From Planctomycetia bacterium (lineage in GTDB: Bacteria > Planctomycetota > Planctomycetia > Pirellulales > PNKZ01): 64,000 bases of DNA. Positions 9,177 through 19,100 of the stretch are shown piece after piece (the first letter of the stretch is position 1; the number at the start of each line of letters is the position of its first letter). A program made the position numbers and the translations under genes. A model generated the notes under the pieces. The model saw nothing but the letters and a program-made list of their open reading frames with translations, did not search any database and was not told the origin of the DNA. Location of the stretch: contig JAIOPP010000001.1 of assembly GCA_021413845.1 (NCBI GenBank), positions 29,811 through 93,810 on the forward strand, read 5' to 3'.

Positions 9177-11711
9177 ATGCGCTTTCGTTCGTCGGTTTTG
9201 TTTCTACTCGCGATTTCTATCTCGGCATCGACCGCCGATGCGCAGTATCAGCGGCATATCGAAGCCGTATTTCCGCGCGCCGGTCAACGAGGGACGACGA
9301 TTGATCTGGAGATTCACGGGCTGTTTCTCGAAGACCCGCAAGAGGTTCTGTTTTATCGGCCCGGCATTCGCGCCGTAGCGATCGAAACCTTGCCGGATCT
9401 TTCGCAACTCGATGCCCAGGGGAAGCTCAATCCGGTCGATAAACGGATCGGCGGTCGAGCTTTCGGCGCGACCGTAAAGCAGCGGATCCGAGCGAAGGTC
9501 ACGATCGACGCCGACTGCCCGATCGGCTTGCACCCGCTGCGCGTGCGAACCGGTAAAGACATCACGACGCTGTCGACGTTTTGGGTCACGCCGTTTCCCG
9601 TGCAGGCCGAAGCCGAGCCGTTCGGTGAATTGGCTCCGAACAGCGTGATCGCTCGGGCCGAAGTGTTGTCTGCACCGAACGTGACCGTCCTCGGCTACAT
9701 CCTGCCGGGGCCGATCATGGATCACGACATCTATCGTGTGACGCGCAAGAAGGGGGAGCGGATCTCGGTCGAAGTGAATTCGGTCCGTCTTTCCAACATC
9801 TGGTGGGCCCGCGGAGAACTGGACCTACTCGTCAAAATCCTCGACGCATCGGGCAAAGAGCTGGCCTTGTCGGATGATACCGCGATGCTCGTGCAAGATC
9901 CGCTCGTCTCGATCTTGGCGCCGCACGACGGCGATTACTTCATCGAGATTGCGCAGAGCTTGTATTCCGATACGAGCAACTCGTTCTACACGCACTATCT
10001 GGCTCACATCGGAACCTTCGAGACGCCGCAAGCGATTTATCCTGCCGGAGGCATGGCGGGTCAGCCTCTCGACGTGACGTTGATCGGCGATCCGCTCGGG
10101 AACCGTGCTAAGAAAATATCGCTTCCCGCCGAGACGGGCGACTTCGAGCACGACTTCGGCGCGGCATATCCGCTGTCGATGCGCGTCTCGAAGTATCGGA
10201 ACGTGCTGGAGTCTGCCGAGAAGAAAACGCCACCCGTAGTCAACGAGGCCGGCGAGCTTCCAGTGGCGTTGAACGGCATTATCAGTCGACCCAACGAAGT
10301 CGACGAATTCCGGCTGCGGCCGAAGAAAGATCAGGGATATCTCGTTCGCGTGTATGCCCGTTCGCTCGGCACGCCGCTCGATCCGCAAATCGACATCCGG
10401 CCCGAAGGGGCGGAAGACGCGGAAGTCACGGCGGACGACGTCGCCAACTACGAAGAGCGCGGCTTGCCGGGCGTGCCGAATGCGTTTCGCCGCCTCAGCA
10501 TCATGGATCCCTCGATCGTTTGGAAGCCGAAAGGGGACGGCCCGCACATCTTCCGCATCAAGGACATCCGCAATCAAGGAGCGCCGACCTGCGTCTATCG
10601 AGTCGAAATCGAGCCGCTGGAAAATCGCGTCAACACTTACTTGGTAACGCGAAACTATTCGCGCGAATCGCCGCGCGATTCCGGCCTCGCGATCCCGCAA
10701 GGGAACCGCTGGACCTTACAGTTGGGCCTGAGCCAAGGTCAGGGCAATCCGTATCGCGACGAACTCCAACTAGTCGCCGAAGGTTTGCCGCCGGGCGTAG
10801 AAATGATTGCGCCGCCGATTCGCACGGAAGCCGGCTCGTATCCGGCGACCGTGCCGATTCAGTTCGTCGCGAAACCGGATGCCAAGCCGCAAGCGGCGTT
10901 GATTCGCGTGTTGGCTCGGCCCGCGAAGCCGGGAGTTGAATTTCATTCCCGCGCCGGACAGGCCATTCTTTACGTCGGCGACCACTTCGGGCAAAGCTCC
11001 AATTCGCTGATCGTCGATCAATACGCGCTAGCGGTGACGAACCCGGCACCATTCTCCGTCGATGTCGAAGTGCCGAAGATTCCGCTGATTCAAGACGGCG
11101 AGTTGTCGGTGAAGGTCAAGTTGCATCGAAAGCCGGGCTTCGACGAGCCGATTCAAATCGTATCGGCCTGGAACCCCGCCGGCGTAGGCTCCGAGCCGAC
11201 GATGGAAATTCCCGCCGGCGTGTCGGAAGCGATCTATCGCTTCACCGCCACGACGAACGCGACGCCGGCGACATGGCAAGTCGCGATTCAAGCGCGCACG
11301 CTGCCGCGAGAACCTAAAGACGTCGCCGGAACCGGACAGCTGCAGGTGTCGTCGCCGTTTTTCAATCTCACGGTTGCGCAGCCCTATGTGCGGCTCGTGA
11401 GCGAGCCTGTGGGAATTCGCCGTGGTGCGAATGCGAAGTTCGTTTGGAAGGTGAGCCCGCAACATCCGTTCAAAGCGGTGGCGTCGGCGAAGCTTTCCGG
11501 CTTGCCGAAAGGAATTCAAGTCGCCGAGCCGCTGCCGGTGTTGAAGCCGAATGCCGACGAATTGGTGTTCGAGCTGCGAGCCGATAACGAAGCGTTGCTC
11601 GGGCAATACAAGGAGATCGGCGTCGAGCTCACGTTTCGCGAAGAAGGCCAGGAAATTCGCCAGCGCACGGGCGTCGGCGTTTTAAGAATCGATCCCGCAC
11701 TTCAGAAGTAA
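9177..11711 (+). CDS. Secreted PPC-like/Ig-like multidomain protein of the DUF1501 cluster
   Basis: This 844-residue protein starts with a signal peptide ending near 'ADAQ' (about residue 22). The N-terminal part ('VFPRAGQRGTTIDLEIHG') is IPT/Ig-like. Segments such as 'DHDIYRVTRKKGERISVEV' and 'DDTAMLVQDPLVSILAPHDGDYFIEI', in part, resemble bacterial pre-peptidase C-terminal (PPC) beta-sandwiches, with a second copy around residues 360-490. The rest is beta-rich without a catalytic motif I recognise. Proteins of this kind sit between DUF1501 and DUF1549/DUF1553 genes in planctomycetes. A structural or adhesion role in that cluster is inferred. GAAGAG lies upstream of the ATG. Confidence 0.8.
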   Translation: MRFRSSVLFLLAISISASTADAQYQRHIEAVFPRAGQRGTTIDLEIHGLFLEDPQEVLFYRPGIRAVAIETLPDLSQLDAQGKLNPVDKRIGGRAFGATVKQRIRAKVTIDADCPIGLHPLRVRTGKDITTLSTFWVTPFPVQAEAEPFGELAPNSVIARAEVLSAPNVTVLGYILPGPIMDHDIYRVTRKKGERISVEVNSVRLSNIWWARGELDLLVKILDASGKELALSDDTAMLVQDPLVSILAPHDGDYFIEIAQSLYSDTSNSFYTHYLAHIGTFETPQAIYPAGGMAGQPLDVTLIGDPLGNRAKKISLPAETGDFEHDFGAAYPLSMRVSKYRNVLESAEKKTPPVVNEAGELPVALNGIISRPNEVDEFRLRPKKDQGYLVRVYARSLGTPLDPQIDIRPEGAEDAEVTADDVANYEERGLPGVPNAFRRLSIMDPSIVWKPKGDGPHIFRIKDIRNQGAPTCVYRVEIEPLENRVNTYLVTRNYSRESPRDSGLAIPQGNRWTLQLGLSQGQGNPYRDELQLVAEGLPPGVEMIAPPIRTEAGSYPATVPIQFVAKPDAKPQAALIRVLARPAKPGVEFHSRAGQAILYVGDHFGQSSNSLIVDQYALAVTNPAPFSVDVEVPKIPLIQDGELSVKVKLHRKPGFDEPIQIVSAWNPAGVGSEPTMEIPAGVSEAIYRFTATTNATPATWQVAIQARTLPREPKDVAGTGQLQVSSPFFNLTVAQPYVRLVSEPVGIRRGANAKFVWKVSPQHPFKAVASAKLSGLPKGIQVAEPLPVLKPNADELVFELRADNEALLGQYKEIGVELTFREEGQEIRQRTGVGVLRIDPALQK

Positions 11712-11760
11712 CCGCCGGCGAAAGTCGGCCGTACTACGAAATACGTCAGGTTAGTCGAAC

Positions 11761-14013
11761 ATGAAGAACGAAATGACTACGCATATTCGCCGCTTGAGCA
11801 TGACGCTGGTTCACAGGGTCGTCTCGGCGCTCGCGCTCGCTTGGGGTGCGCTCTGTCCTACCTTCGTCGAAGCCGCGGCCGACGTGCCGAGCTTTCGGCA
11901 AGATGTGATGCCGGTCTTCTTCCGCGCCGGTTGCAATGCCGGGGGATGCCACGGAGCGTCGCGCGGTAAAGACGGCTTCATGCTCTCGCTTTTCGGCTAC
12001 GACCCGAAAGGCGACTACTTCCGCATCACGCAGGAGATGGTCGGGCGGCGCGTGAATGTGGCGGCTCCTGAAACGAGCTTATTGCTGCTCAAGGCGACGG
12101 GGAGCGTCACGCATACCGGCGGCAAGCGCTTCGCCGTTGATAGCGATTACTACCGTACGTTGCTGGCGTGGATTCAAGCCGGCGCTCCCGACGATGCCGA
12201 GTCGGTGGCCGTGCCCGTCGAGATCACGCTCACGCCGGAGCGGATCGTGTTTCAAGGGCTCGGTACGCCGGTGCAAAGCAAAGTGACGGCCCGTTACTCC
12301 GACGGCTCGCAGCGCGACGTTACGAAGTTGTCGCTGTTTCTCACGAACAATCCGGCGACGGTCGCGATCGAAGCCGATGGCTTGGTGAAGCCGGTAAGCC
12401 GCGGCGACTCGCATGTCTTTGCCCGGTTCGATCGTTTTACGATCGGCTCGGAGATTATCGTGTTGCCGGAAAAGACGGACTTCAAGTGGTCGAATCCGCC
12501 GGCGAACAACTACATCGACCAGCTCGTATACGATCGCTTGCAGAAGCTCTATATCTTGCCGTCGGAGTTGTGCGACGACGAGACGTTCCTCCGTCGCATC
12601 TATCTCGATCTCTGCGGCATCCCGCCGACCGTGGCCGAGTATCGCAAGTTCATGGCCGATGCGAGCCCACGCAAGCGCGAAGCGCTCATCGATGAGTTGC
12701 TGGCAAGCGAGGCTTTCTCGCGCGTCTGGGCCGGGATCTGGGGCGAATGGGTGCGCTTGATCGCGAGCGGCTACATTCCCGATGCCACCGACGCCAAAGC
12801 CGCGAACACCTACGCGCAATGGATTCTCAAGCAGTTCAAGACGAACCGTCCGTTCAACGAGTTCGTCGCCGATCAGATCAAAGGCCGCGGCAGCAACCTA
12901 ACCGATGCTCCGTCGAACCTCTACACGATGCTGGTGCAAGATCGCGCCTTCCGCCCGAAGGATTTCGCGGCGAATTTTGCGCAGCTCATGACCGGCATTC
13001 AGATGCAATGCGCCGAGTGCCACAATCATCCGTTCGATCGTTGGACGATGACCGATTACTACGGAAACGTCAGCTTCTTCAACGGAATTCGCCGCAAGCA
13101 GGGGGTCCAATACCGCGACTTCATCATCTACAACGACCCGACCGCCCCGCCGGCGAAGCACATCGTCGACCAACGGCCCGTCCCTGCGACCGTGCTCGGC
13201 GGCGAAGCTCCGGTTCCGCCCGATGTCGACCAACTCGAGGCCTTAGCCGCATGGCTGACCGCACCCGACAACCCGCACTTCTCCCGCAACTTCGCCAACC
13301 GCATCTGGGCCCACTTTTTCGTTCGCGGGCTCGTCGAACCGATCGACGATATGCGGATCAGCAATCCTCCGACGAACGGGCCGCTGCTCGACGCGCTGGC
13401 CGAGAAGTTCGCCGCTTCGGGCTTCAATCTCCGCTCTCTGATCCGCGATATTTGCATGTCGCGCGTGTATCAATTGTCGATCCATCCGAACGAGACGAAC
13501 AAGGAAGATCGGCGGCAATTCTCGCGGCGTAGCTTGCGCCGTGCTCGTGCCGATATCTTGCTCGATTCGATCATCACGGCGACCGACGGCACGCACTCGT
13601 TCCGCTCTTGGCCGCAGGGAACGATGGCGATGGAATATCATCCTCGCGCCAGCGCGCCGACCGCCGGCGACCCGTTTCTCTCGACGTTCGGTCGTTCGAA
13701 ACGGGGGAGCATCTGCGCCTGCGAAACGCGCAACGAAGTGACGATCTCGCAAACGCTGCATCTCTTGGTCGGTGATACGATGCAGAAGAACGTCGACAAG
13801 GGAACCGTCGTTCCGGACCTGATGAAGACGAAGAAGACTCCGGAAGAGATCATCGAAGAGCTTTACATCCGAGCTCTGACGCGGAAGCCGAAGCCGGAAG
13901 AGCTTAAAGCCTTGCTCGCGCTCCTTGCGCCGTCGGAAAAGCCCGACGCGCAGTTCTACAAAGATCTTTTCAGCAGCTTGCTGAACTCCAGCGAGTTCAT
14001 GTTCAACCATTAA
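11761..14013 (+). CDS. DUF1549/DUF1553 protein with Ig-like domain and atypical haem motif
   Basis: The protein has 750 residues. After a signal sequence (about 15-39) comes 'CNAGGCHG' (C58, C63, H64), a spaced CX4CH variant often seen in this subfamily. A Big_2-like Ig domain follows (about 145-235, 'TARYSDGSQRDVTKLSLF'). DUF1549 covers about 245-450, with a second, canonical CxxCH ('CAECHNH'). DUF1553 covers about 490-740, with 'NRIWAHFFVRGLVEPIDDMR' as a hallmark. It closes the four-gene cluster started at 6346. A role in an exported redox or catabolic complex with DUF1501 is inferred. Confidence 0.9.
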   Translation: MKNEMTTHIRRLSMTLVHRVVSALALAWGALCPTFVEAAADVPSFRQDVMPVFFRAGCNAGGCHGASRGKDGFMLSLFGYDPKGDYFRITQEMVGRRVNVAAPETSLLLLKATGSVTHTGGKRFAVDSDYYRTLLAWIQAGAPDDAESVAVPVEITLTPERIVFQGLGTPVQSKVTARYSDGSQRDVTKLSLFLTNNPATVAIEADGLVKPVSRGDSHVFARFDRFTIGSEIIVLPEKTDFKWSNPPANNYIDQLVYDRLQKLYILPSELCDDETFLRRIYLDLCGIPPTVAEYRKFMADASPRKREALIDELLASEAFSRVWAGIWGEWVRLIASGYIPDATDAKAANTYAQWILKQFKTNRPFNEFVADQIKGRGSNLTDAPSNLYTMLVQDRAFRPKDFAANFAQLMTGIQMQCAECHNHPFDRWTMTDYYGNVSFFNGIRRKQGVQYRDFIIYNDPTAPPAKHIVDQRPVPATVLGGEAPVPPDVDQLEALAAWLTAPDNPHFSRNFANRIWAHFFVRGLVEPIDDMRISNPPTNGPLLDALAEKFAASGFNLRSLIRDICMSRVYQLSIHPNETNKEDRRQFSRRSLRRARADILLDSIITATDGTHSFRSWPQGTMAMEYHPRASAPTAGDPFLSTFGRSKRGSICACETRNEVTISQTLHLLVGDTMQKNVDKGTVVPDLMKTKKTPEEIIEELYIRALTRKPKPEELKALLALLAPSEKPDAQFYKDLFSSLLNSSEFMFNH

Positions 14014-14175
14014 GTTTCATCGCTTGGTACGTCGATTGCAGATGGCAAGTCGGCCGGCGCGATCGGTTCGTGAAACACGATGGCTGACGCAGCCAGGCGT
14101 GCGCAACGATCGATCGTTTGCGACCGGTCACGGCGAAGTCGAGCAACCTAGTTCTAACCAAGCGAGTACGACATC

Positions 14176-14604
14176 ATGGCCGCGAAATCGACGAACAAGA
14201 AGAGTGAGAAGAGCGAAAAGAATCTGCCCGAGGTCTCGAAACAAACGGCCGGCGGCATCGGGGGCGCCGTCCTAGGTGGAATGGTTGCCGGACCGATCGG
14301 TGCGATCGTCGGCGGCGTGGCCGGGGCGCTGGTCGGAAACTCGTCGGCCGCAGGTAAGAAACCGATCAAGAAGGCCGTCGAGAAAGTACGGGCCGAGTTG
14401 CCCGCCGCCGAAACCGTCAAAAAGCTGGCGGCGAAGGCGATGCCGACGAAGCTCCTGAGCGGGTCGGCAACCAAGAAGTCGACGACCAAGAAGTCGGCCA
14501 CGAAGAAAGCCGCGAAACCGGCCACGAAGGCGAAGGCTTCGGCACCCAAGGCCGCCGCGAAGGGTGCGAAATCCGCCAAGCGCGCCGCGAAGAAGCGAGG
14601 TTAG
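14176..14604 (+). CDS. Histone H1-like lysine-rich protein with glycine-zipper segment
   Basis: The protein has 142 residues. A charged N-terminus (1-22) is followed by a glycine-zipper hydrophobic segment (about 25-58, 'GGIGGAVLGGMVAGPIGAIV'). The tail (62-142) is rich in Lys, Ala, Ser and Thr, with repeated KKS/KKA/AAK motifs like the C-terminal domains of bacterial H1-like nucleoid proteins. The tail predicts nucleic-acid binding. The zipper is unusual for such proteins and could drive oligomerisation or membrane association. It is convergent with the DUF1501 gene 36 bp downstream. No specific family name is claimed. Confidence 0.8.
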   Translation: MAAKSTNKKSEKSEKNLPEVSKQTAGGIGGAVLGGMVAGPIGAIVGGVAGALVGNSSAAGKKPIKKAVEKVRAELPAAETVKKLAAKAMPTKLLSGSATKKSTTKKSATKKAAKPATKAKASAPKAAAKGAKSAKRAAKKRG

Positions 14605-14639
14605 GGAGCCCGAGGTCGAACAGGAGAACGAAAGCGTCT

Positions 14640-16082
14640 CTAAGCGAGAATCTCGGTGACGACATGTCCGTGGACGTCGGTGAGGCGCATGTCGCGTCCG
14701 CCGAAGCGGAACGTCAGCTTCCAATGATCGAGCCCGAGAAGGTGCAAGATGGTCGCGTGAAGGTCGTGGATCGTCGTGACGTTTTCGACCGCCTGCATGC
14801 CAAGCTCGTCGGTCGCTCCGTAGACGGTCCCCGGCTTCACCCCTCCGCCTGCCATCCAAATCGAGAATCCTTCGGGATGGTGATCGCGTCCGTCTCGCCC
14901 GGCGGAGTGGGGCGTCCGTCCGAATTCGCCGGCCCAAACGACGAGCGTCTCCTCGAGCAGGCCGCGGCGCTTGAGGTCTTTCAATAGCGCGGCGATCGCT
15001 TGATCGGTATCGAGCGCGTTCTTTTCGTGCCCTTTCTTGAGGCCGCCGTGTTGGTCCCAGGTGCCGTTCGAGGCGCCGGGCGGGCAGGTGATCTCGACGA
15101 AGCGCACGCCCGACTCGATCAAGCGCCGCGCTCGGAGGCATTGAATGCCGTATTGCCGTTGTGAAGCGATTTTGGAATCGATCCCGTACAGCGCTTGCGT
15201 CTCGCGGGTCTCGCGCGACAAGTCGACGATGTCCGGCACTAGCGATTGCATGCGATACGCCAATTCGTAGTTGCCGATCGCCGCCTCGATGGCCCGTTCG
15301 TCGCCCGAGCGATCGGCGAACGCTTTGTTCTGCCGCTGGGCCCACGCCAGCTTGGCTTCTTGGATGCGTCGGTCGTCGTTGCCGGGCCGGATGTTGTCGA
15401 CCGGCGCCCCTTCGATGCGAAACTGCGAAGCTTGATTCGTGATCGGCAAAAACGCACTCGAAAACGTTTCTAAGCCGCCGCACGGCACCACGCCGAAGCT
15501 CAGCACCACGAAGTTCGGCAGGTTTCGATTCTCGCTTCCCAAGCCGTACGACACCCAGGAGCCGAGGCTGGGCCGGCCGGCGAAATTCGCACCGGTATGC
15601 AGATGCAGCACGCCGGTCGAATGGAGCGGCAAGTCCGCTTTCATCGAGCGGATCACGGCCAGGTCGTCGGCGCAAGTCGCCAGGTACGGAAACAGCGAGC
15701 TTACCGGCAGGCCCGACGCGCCGTGCTTCGCGAACTTCCACGGCGATTTCAACCAGAGCCGATCGCCGCGGGCCGTGGGATTCTTGGAGTCGGCGTAGGC
15801 TTTGCCGTCGAGTTCGTCGAGCTTCGGCTTCGGGTCGAACGAATCGACGTGCGAAACGCCGCCGTCCATGAAACAGAAAATGACGTTCTTCGCCTTCGCC
15901 GGAAAATGCGTTCGCACTGCGGCTGCTTCGTCGGCCCGAGCGCCGCGCCGCTCGTCGTCCAGCAAGCCGGCGAGCGCAACGAGTCCGAAACCGCCGGCGA
16001 AGTCTTGCAAGACCCGACGTCGCGACGTCGGCGCTTCGAGGCGGCCGGGGCAAACGTGAGGCGTTCGACGCGTAAAAGACAT
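14640..16082 (-). CDS. DUF1501 domain protein
   Basis: This 480-residue - strand gene lies 39 bp after the DUF1549/DUF1553 gene (start 19496) and is almost certainly co-transcribed with it. The N-terminus has a twin-arginine-like motif ('TSRRRVLQDFAGG') before a hydrophobic stretch. Hallmarks are 'NVIFCFMDGGVSHVDSFDPK', 'VEITCPPGASNGTWDQHGG' and 'VVWAGEFGRTPHSAGRDGRD', where His/Asp clusters probably bind metal as in the alkaline phosphatase superfamily. It is clearly distinct in sequence from the DUF1501 protein at 7788. Function is not established. Confidence 0.9.
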   Translation of the reverse strand: MSFTRRTPHVCPGRLEAPTSRRRVLQDFAGGFGLVALAGLLDDERRGARADEAAAVRTHFPAKAKNVIFCFMDGGVSHVDSFDPKPKLDELDGKAYADSKNPTARGDRLWLKSPWKFAKHGASGLPVSSLFPYLATCADDLAVIRSMKADLPLHSTGVLHLHTGANFAGRPSLGSWVSYGLGSENRNLPNFVVLSFGVVPCGGLETFSSAFLPITNQASQFRIEGAPVDNIRPGNDDRRIQEAKLAWAQRQNKAFADRSGDERAIEAAIGNYELAYRMQSLVPDIVDLSRETRETQALYGIDSKIASQRQYGIQCLRARRLIESGVRFVEITCPPGASNGTWDQHGGLKKGHEKNALDTDQAIAALLKDLKRRGLLEETLVVWAGEFGRTPHSAGRDGRDHHPEGFSIWMAGGGVKPGTVYGATDELGMQAVENVTTIHDLHATILHLLGLDHWKLTFRFGGRDMRLTDVHGHVVTEILA

Positions 16083-16121
16083 GGAGGTATCGCTGAAAAG
16101 TCGCTCGACGTCGGACGTCGC

Positions 16122-19100
16122 TTAGGGAATGTAAATGAATTCTTCGGTGATGAACAACGCATGGGCCGCATCGCGCCAGACCGGAACCGCCGTTAAGACA
16201 CGCTCGTCGGCGACGCCGTGCAGCTTAGCCAACGTCTCGACCATCGCTTCGAATTGCGAACGCTCCTCGTTTGCCGGCAGGCGTCCGTAAGCGGTGCGGA
16301 ACATCGCGTCGATGCGCTCGCCGGTCGAACGGTGCGAACTCTTGCAGAGCCGCTCGGCCCACACTTCGGCTTGCTGCAAGACGAAGGGATCGTTCAGCAA
16401 TGCCAAGGCCTGCGCCGGCACTTGCGTCGCATCGCGACGACCCTGCGCGACTTTTCCTCCGGGTAGGTTAAACGCGCCGAGAAACTTCGGCGACTCCATC
16501 AGATTGAACTTAATGTAAACGCTCCGTCGCCCGGCTCCATCGAGCGGACCCGGAAATAATCTTCGATCGGCATTTGCTTGTTCGCGAAACGGCTGCACGC
16601 TCGAGCCGTAGAGGGTCGGATCAAGCCTTCCGGAAGCGGTTAGGATCGTGTCGCGAATCGCTTCCGCTTCCAATCGACGCGCAGGGAAATGCGAAAGCAG
16701 GCGATTTTCCGGATCGCTTTGCAAGGCCGCCGCCGACGGCGTTGCCGCAGCTTGAAACGTTTGCGACGTAACGATCAGACGAATCAACTGCTTCGTCGAC
16801 CAGCCTTCTTCGACGAAGCGTGCGGCGAGATAATCGAGTAGCTCCGGATGGCTCGGCAAGTCTCCGATGCGGCCGAAGTCGTCGACCGTGCGGACGAGCC
16901 CTGCGCCGAACAAATGATGCCAGATCCGATTCACCATGACCCGAGCCGTGAGTGGGTTGTCGGCCGAGGAGATTCGCGCGGCCAATTCTAATCGCCCGCT
17001 TCCTTGGATCGAAGCAAATGCATCGTCGCCGAAGACTTCTAAATACCCTCGCGGCGCCGGCGGGCCGGGGCGTTGCCAATCGCCGCGAATGAAGATCGGC
17101 TGCTCGATGCCCGAGCCGAAGTCTCCCATGCCCGGCACGACGCGCGGCGACTGAATCTCGTTCTCGATGCGTCGATAGTCGGCGAAGAGCTGCGCGACTT
17201 CGGGAAGCGCCTGCGTCGAGTTCCGTAACAAGCCATGCTTCAATAAGGCACTCAGCCAACGAACGTCGTCATCGGTGCAAGCGTCGCTCGTCCACGCGCG
17301 CAAGGCACTGCGTACGGCGCCGGCGTAGTTACGGGCCACGTCGTCGAGCGTTTGCGGAACAGGTCCGTCGAGCAATCGGGAAAGGTGGCCGAGCGATGCT
17401 TCTGGCGGTTTCGGATCGTCGTGCAAGACGACCTGCGTGACGCCGAAATAAGAGCGGCGGTCTCCGGCCGCTTGATCCCAAGGAAGGCGGTAGTTCTGCT
17501 TGTCGCCGCCGAGCGACGAGAGTTGATCGGGAAACTTCGGATTGTCGAGCATCGTCATCAGCTCGACGTAGTTCCGCAGCGTCGCGCGCTCGTCGGGAAT
17601 CGGAAACGTGATCCAAGTCGGCTCGTCGGAAGTGAGGGCTCGATAATTCTTGTAGTTCAATTGGCAATGGTTGGAGACCAGGCGCACGGCGCTGCTATGC
17701 CGTCCGACGACTTGAAAGCTCACATGCTTCCCGGTCTCGGGAAGCTGCGGCGATCGTAAGGTGCCGTTGAGTTTGTCGCTCAGTGCGTGAGTGTAATATC
17801 CGGCCGGCACGACGGATCCGACTAACGCTTCGCCCGCTCTGGCGACGACGAACTCGCCGCTCTTGGTGGGCCGCTCGCGAAACCCTTGCCCGCCGACTTC
17901 CCAGCCATGATCGCCGTCGCGCCGAAAATCGGCCCAAACAAGATGAGATTTTTCGGCTGCGAGTCTTTCTTGTTGGAGTTTTCGACGCGCGGCGACGAGC
18001 GATTGCCATTTTGCGGCGAGCATGGCGGCGTCGTCGGCCGGCTCGCGAACGAGCGTTCTCCAAACGTCGAACGGCTCGTCGACTGTCGATGTTTCCGCAG
18101 TCAGTATCTTTTGCCAAAGATCGAGCCGCTCGGCTTCTAAACCTGCGGCTAAGCGGGCCGCGTCCGTTTGTTTCCGATGGCGCGCCGCGGCGGCCTGCAT
18201 ATACTTCGCGACTTCCTCGGCATCGCGAGCCCAAGCGGCTGCGATGAGAGGGCGAATCTCGGCTTTCACCTCTTTCAATCGCTCGAGGGGAGCCCGATTC
18301 ACCTCAGGCGTATCGATCGTATGACTGACGAGCCGCGAGCTGCGCAAGATGCCGAGTAGTGCATGGTAGTCGCGGGCCGAGATCGCGTCGATCTTGTGAT
18401 CGTGGCAGCGTGCGCAGGCGACCGTGGTTGCTTGAAACGTCTTCGTCAACGTGTCGAGCTGATTGTCGACGAGGTCGTAGCCGATTTGCCGCAGTCCGAT
18501 GCAATCGTCGTGGTTCACTTCGCCGAAGCGATAAAAGCCCGTGCCGATCACCGACTCGTTGAAGTGCTCGGCCGTGTTGAGACGCGGGCGAGGGAGCAGA
18601 TCGCCGGCGATATGTTCGCGCACGAGCTGGTCGTAGGCAACATCGGCGTTGAAGGCGCGAATCAGATAATCGCGATAGCGCCACGCATAATGCACTTCGT
18701 AATTCCATTCGTTGCCGTGCGTCTCGCTGAAGCGGACGATATCCATCCAATGCCGAGCCCAACGCTCGCCGAAATGCGGCGACGCGAGCATGCGATCGAC
18801 CATCGCCGCATATGCCGATTGCTGATCTTTGCCGGCTACGAGGGCATCGATCACGTCCTGCTTCGGTGGGAGGCCGGTCAACACGAAGCTGAGCCTGCGG
18901 GCGAGCGTGCCGAGTTCGGCATGGGGAGCGAGCGCGAGCGATTGCGATTTCAAATGGGCGGCGAGGAAGCGATCGACCGGATGGGTGCCGGCGTTCGTGT
19001 CGGAAGTTTCGGGCACCGGCGGCTTCTTCACCGGTTGCAAGCTCCACCAAGCGCGCCGTGCGCGGAGCGTTTCGCTCCAGGCGGAGTTCTCGGGTTTCAC

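Noticed and set aside
14272..16053. 593-codon open frame opposite/alongside the DUF1501 gene on the - strand
   Set aside because: It is an Arg-rich shadow frame produced by high GC; the DUF1501 frame has clear family motifs and explains the DNA.
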